64,000 nucleotides of DNA, from contig QVOM02000007.1 in NCBI GenBank assembly GCA_003586115.2, positions 5,115,842 through 5,179,841 on the forward strand. The letters are read 5' to 3'. This DNA is from Salvator merianae. Its lineage: Eukaryota > Chordata > Lepidosauria > Squamata > Teiidae. Positions 59,216-64,000 of the stretch are shown one piece after another. Below the pieces are notes generated by a model, which did not search any database, was not told the DNA's origin, and worked only from the letters and a program-made list of their open reading frames with translations. A program made the translations under genes and the position numbers. The stretch's first letter is position 1. Each line of letters starts with the position of its first letter.

Positions 59216-62200
59216 ATGAACGTCCTTGCGCCCGTGAGGCGGGACCGGGTCATTGCCGAGCTGCCGCAAGTAAGACTGCAGGAGTCCCTGAGCCGTCCCA
59301 AGGGGGGCATGGTGCAAGGCACCGATCGCTTGGCCTGGGCCCCATCATTGCTCCCGGCTCTTCTTTTCCCTGCGCCCCGTAACACAGGATGAGAGTGAGC
59401 GAGCAAAGGTTTAACCCACTGGGGCAGCAAAAATCTGCAGCCGGCCGCGATGCCCGCTTCATTTCCGGTCCCAGCTCAGCCATCCCCTGGCAAGCTGTTG
59501 TCGGAAGGTCATAAAACGCCCACACACCCGCCTTCCCCTCTGCTCACCTGTGGCCCCCTCCTTTTCCAACGGGGCTGCCTATCTGTGCGCATCGGCCGCT
59601 CTGCCAGGAAGAGGACCCGGCCCTAGCTGGCACGGTGCGTGGGGAGGGGTGGAAACTGCCTGCTGAGAAGACCGGGCCTGTTGCCCCGGGGCCCCAGAGG
59701 TGCCGACGCCAATCTGCTCCTTTTCTTTCTCCCAGTGTTTTACCAAAGAGGCAGCGCTGCACGCCAGGGTCTCCTTCCACCCCAAAGTGGCGGATCTGTG
59801 CCAGGCACAGCGTACGGGGACCGTAGGGTGAGTTGGGCCCTTGGCTGCCGGGTTGGAGAAAGTTGGGGGGTGGGGCCAGAGGGAAAGAGTCACGCAGCAT
59901 ATAGTTTAGGACCCCCACACTGTGTTCGCAAGCACTGCACGAAAACCACAGGCCGTTCCTAGGCTCTGGCTCGGACTGAGCGTCTTTCGCCTCCCCACCC
60001 CCACTTCTCCCCACCCCCACTGAGGCAGAGAAGCGTGGAGTCCCTTCCCTGCAGGCCTCAGAGTGTGCAAAGCCGCGTGTCTTAGAGTTGGTCATGGCAG
60101 AGGAATGCGGTGGGGGGGGTGCCGGGGGACTCCTCCCACGGAAGATGAAGCACGTCCTACATCAGGTGGCTTGGCGGCCCCGATTTCCAAAAAAACAAGA
60201 GGGGGGAATGGAAGACCACGGGAAAGAGATCGCAAGCGGTGGGGCCGGGGGGTTGGGCTGGATTTGCACAGCACCATGGGGGTGAATGCCAAGGAGGAGG
60301 TGCCTTTCTGAGGGCCCAAAGCACAGAGCGAAGCTGCTCACGATCTCTCCATTACCCTTATCATGGCTGCATCTTCTTCTGTTTTAAAGTCTTCTTAAGG
60401 GCAGAAGATAAATGCATGGCAAGTCTTGGCACCCAAGTGAACCCAGCTTACATTTCTCTGCCTTTTCTGGCTAAGCACTAGTAGAGATGTGACTTCTTGC
60501 TCACACGTGGTGGTGAGTTCCACCCATTGATTCCACACTGGGTGAAGAAGGCTTCTAAAAAGAATAAAACTTGACTCTGTGCTGAATCTTTTAGGGGGGC
60601 CTGAAAATAGAGGCACAGAACTGTGGCTGGGTTCATAAGACTTGGAACGCTGATGGTCTTGGATTTCCGAGTCCCGGAGCTTACAAAGTGAAGGGGACAT
60701 CTGCCATGCAGTGGCCGGCTTCTTCCTAAGTTAAAAAGCCCTCAGCTGATCGGGTTGGGTGTCCTTTTTCTGTTCCTGCTCTTATTTTGCTATATCTTTC
60801 CTCCACAGGTTTAAAATTTCCAAGATCATTGTAGTGGGGGACCTGTCAGTGGGAAAGACCTGCTTGATCAACCGGTAATTCCTGGCCTCTTCTGGGGGGC
60901 ACCCTGAATGGCTCAGAGGGGACCCTCGTTGGCATGAGTGCCCAATCCCTCCAACTTGGCAGGCCTGGTGTGGGTTGAGCCACTTGGGTAAGAGGAGAGC
61001 AGGTTAAGCCACCACCTTCAGAATGGGTTGCAAAGCTGGACGGCTACCACCCAGAAACAGAGAAGAAGTTTTAATGGGGCTTCTTTTTACGCTTCCCAAA
61101 GGCAATCAGTAAAACTATTCTAAGACACTTTCAAAGAACTTTAAGTCACTTGTGAAGTTCTAAGGAGTTGCACTGACTGAGGAACAAAGTCCGAAAGGTT
61201 CAAAGTATTGGGCAAGAACAGAAAAATGAAGAAGTGGGCTGGTAATCAGCATTATAGAGGCAAATATGGGTCTGTCTTTCTCTCCCACCAGATTTTGCAA
61301 AGACACCTTTGACAAGAACTACAAAGCCACCATCGGGGTGGACTTTGAAATGGAACGGTTTGAGGTGCTGGGCGTCCCATTTAGCTTGCAGCTGTGAGTA
61401 CTTTCCTGCCCATGGGGGACAACATCTCCCAAGCATCACTGCTCTCTGACACCCCCCCCCACTCGCCACAAGGTAATACACCTTTCACCTTGGCTTCTTT
61501 CCAGGTGGGACACAGCGGGGCAAGAACGCTTCAAATGTATCGCCTCCACCTATTACCGCGGAGCGCAAGGTGAGGTCCCCAGGGAGGGGAGTCTTCTGGG
61601 ACGGAACTTGGCAGTTCTCGTGTCCCGTTAGGCAAAGTAGGCAGCTGCTGAGGGCTTCCTATGGGCAAGGGCCGGCCAGCATGCCACGGTGGCACGTAAG
61701 GTGTTTCTCATAGTACATCTTCCAGGCAAGAAAGCCTTCCTGTTCGCCCACTCACACCTTCCAGAACCTTTTGTGCTGTAGAGGGAAAGCAGGCTCCGGG
61801 GCTTCAGGGAGGGCTTTTGCCTGGGTCTCACTAGCTCCATTGCTTTTCAGTCAGGATTTCTCCGAATGCTGAATTAAAATTTAAAACTAAAAGCTCAGAA
61901 ATGGGCCCCATTCTTCCCTTAAGTTTAACCTGAGTGGTGACTCGTCGGCTCTCTCCGCAGCTATCATCATTGTCTTCGACGTGAACGATGTGGCATCGCT
62001 GGACCACACAAGGTGAGGAGTTTCTCTCTGGAGCTGAGCCAAGCAAGCTGCAAGGGGAGAGGGGAATTGCTCCTCCTCGTTCATCAGAATGGGTGGTGTG
62101 AGGAGGCTGAAACCTCTTTCGAAATGGACCAGTTCCTTGGAAGGATGCCAACGATACATTGCTCCGGCCGCAGGATACTGAAAATAGGGTGGGCGTGTTT

Positions 62201-63963
62201 TGGTCTCCCGACTATTCCGCAAGTGTTGCTGCCATGCTGGTGATCCTGTTCCAGTGGAATGGGCACCTCTGCCAGAGGTTTAAGTCGCCCTTACCAGAAA
62301 TATGGCTATTTCTGAATCCTTTTACCTGCTGATGGTTCCTCACCCATCCCCTTTTCAGGCAATGGCTGGCAGATGCCCTGAAGGAGAATGACCCGACGAA
62401 CGTCATCCTCTTCCTCGTTGGCACAAAGAAAGATCTCAGCGTGAGTTGGGGAAAAAAGTCAGGAGAACCCCACCTGTTTCCTTGTCCCCCTTTTTGGCAG
62501 GTCCAGGGAGGACCTGCTGGGAAAATCCCAGTCAGTGGCTGGACTAAATTTTGCATTTTACCGAAGTAGCAGCATCACCGCCGCACGGATATGGGAAGGC
62601 TGCGGGGGGCAAACAGAGGGAGAACAGGCCACTGGCACTTGGGAGGCACACTGCCCGCTTGCTGCCAGGGCACGGCTGGAGAGCACCCCCGCCCCCCTGC
62701 CTCTCAAAAGCATCCCCCGTTTCCCGCAGTCTCCGGCGCAGTACAGCCTAGTCGAGAGGGATGCCCTCAGGGTGGCGAAGGAGATGCAGGCGGAATACTG
62801 GGCCGTGTCGTCGCTCACAGGTAAGGGTCCCCTTTCCCTCATTCTGCCTGAGCCACATTTTGCAGGTCGTAGGGACATTTCTGGAGGGAGGAGGACACCT
62901 GGCCCTTCTCCGCAGGGCATCTGCAGAACTGCAGGAAATCCTCCCTTGAGCTAAACTGGCTGAAGCTCTCTCACTGTACCGGCCTCTCTCTGGTCCACAC
63001 TGCTGGGCATCAAAACCCCTCCACCCCCTTTCTTGGCTTCTTTCACGGTCCTGAGCCAATGGATTGCTCTTCTCCTCTCCCCCTAGGTGAGAACGTCCGG
63101 GACTTCTTCTTCCGGGTGGCTGCACTGACCTTCGAGGGGAGCGTCATGGCGGAGCTGGAGAAAAGCAACGCTCGGAAGATCGGAGAGGTGATACGTAAGT
63201 GGCCTCCGCTGCAAGGAGAAGTTGGACTGGTGCACGGGGGGGGGGCGTTTGGAGGCTTTGGGGCAGCCTCTGTTCATCCGCTGCGCTTCTGCCACAGTTG
63301 GGTTTTGTCGGCAGAACTGCATTCTTCCTTCCCTCAAAATAAATACGTATGGAATTTGGATCTCAGTGAGCGCTGGGCATCTGGCGGTACAAACTCCCAA
63401 GCTAAATCCCAGTAGACGTGTGTCGAACAGCTATTTAGATCCCAGACTAACTATAGTTCCCCAACTGTTGCTGAACTTTTAGCTTCCAAGAGCTTCTCTA
63501 GTTTGCAAGAAATTCTGGGAGCTGCAGTTCAGCCTCATCTGAAAGGTTGCAGGTTGAACACTCCTATCTAAAAGAAGTTAAACTCAAAAGAAGCTAAACC
63601 AGCAGAAGTTAAACCAACAGAGTAAATTGGCACACACGGCCTCCGAGTGGGCTGCTTGAAATCCTGACCCACCGGCATCTGGCTTCCACCGTTCTTCAGG
63701 TGTTCTCTCTCTTGCTTTCATGAGGCCTGGCAGCCTGTTTCATGACCCCTGAGCTGGTTAGCCCGTTTCCTGGGCAAATGCCTGTCCTTCTGTGGCTTTG
63801 CAGCAGCTCCACACTGCATGGGGCCTTGGTTGGCAGGGGCGGACGTGCAGGGAGCTTCCCAGAGCTGCGTCCACAGCGTATGTTGCCTCTTCCAGGGATC
63901 CACAGCAGCGAACGGGATCTGTACCTGACAGAGAAACGGCGGCGAACTAAATGCTGCCAATGA
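59216..63963 (+). CDS. RAB34: Ras-related small GTPase Rab34
   Basis: Rab GTPase of Golgi and ciliary-vesicle membranes, needed for intracellular ciliogenesis and linked to macropinocytosis and lysosome positioning. Ten coding exons: 59216-59269, 59736-59827, 60809-60874, 61292-61393, 61505-61569, 61961-62012, 62359-62440, 62730-62820, 63087-63194, 63896-63963. All GT-AG, 259 aa, equal to human. The Rab34-specific N-terminal extension MNVLAPVRRDRVIAELPQ precedes the P loop GDLSVGKT (59-66). Then ATIGVDFEMERFEVLG, WDTAGQERFK, VGTKKD (the NKxD position) and SSLTG. The C terminus KCCQ carries two Cys for geranylgeranylation (human ends TCCP). Divergent from RPL23A, as in human. The stop is 37 bp before the window edge, so the 3' UTR is cut off. 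Confidence 0.97.
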
Positions 63964-64000
63964 CGAAATGCCTGCCGGGCGGCGAGGAAGAGCGACCTGT

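Overview
This window reads as a gene-dense stretch of a vertebrate nuclear chromosome, most likely from a squamate reptile (lizard or snake). It contains six intron-bearing protein genes, CpG-rich promoters, snoRNAs inside ribosomal protein introns, and a repeat load of CR1 and L2 LINE fragments, a 5S-rRNA-derived SINE, tRNA-like SINE pieces and small palindromic DNA elements. The squamate assignment is an inference from repeat types and is moderately confident. 'Vertebrate' is certain from the proteins.

Layout. 0.5-6 kb: no recognised gene, but an odd minus-strand region with a poly(A) signal, an array of small hairpins, four copies of a 96-nt exon-like unit in duplicated blocks, and two MITEs. 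5.7-7.1 kb: CpG-rich promoter with a CRE and repeated YY1-like motifs. 7.9-13.9 kb (+): SHPK, sedoheptulokinase, 7 coding exons, 485 aa. 14-17.4 kb: intergenic, with CR1 debris and a perfect 34-bp hairpin. 17.4-27.5 kb (-): TRAF4, 7 coding exons, 470 aa. 28-35 kb: intergenic, mostly unassigned. 35.3-42.5 kb (-): NEK8, 14 coding exons, about 703 aa. 45.7-49.8 kb (+): TLCD1, 4 exons, 248 aa. 53.3-56.5 kb (-): RPL23A, 5 exons, 155 aa, hosting SNORD4 and SNORD42. 57.6-64 kb (+): RAB34, 10 coding exons plus a probable 5' UTR exon, 259 aa.

TRAF4-NEK8-TLCD1-RPL23A-RAB34 is the block known from human 17q11.2, with every gene in the same relative orientation. SHPK beside TRAF4 is different: from memory, human SHPK lies on 17p13 head-to-head with CTNS, and no cystinosin coding sequence was found here. 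A chromosomal breakpoint therefore lies between SHPK and TRAF4 relative to human.

The genes do not form one pathway. SHPK is a sugar kinase of the pentose phosphate network, TRAF4 an adaptor and E3-type RING protein, NEK8 and RAB34 both act in primary cilia, TLCD1 affects membrane lipid composition, and RPL23A is a ribosomal protein whose introns supply two guides for neighbouring 18S rRNA 2'-O-methylations.

All exon models were built by reading both strands, matching remembered family sequences, and requiring splice sites and reading phase to agree. The most notable observations are two introns that appear to use GC-AG splice sites (NEK8, TLCD1), a possible undescribed minus-strand gene divergent from SHPK with repeated exons, an RFX X-box in NEK8 intron 1, and a MITE whose empty site is preserved in neighbouring duplicated copies.
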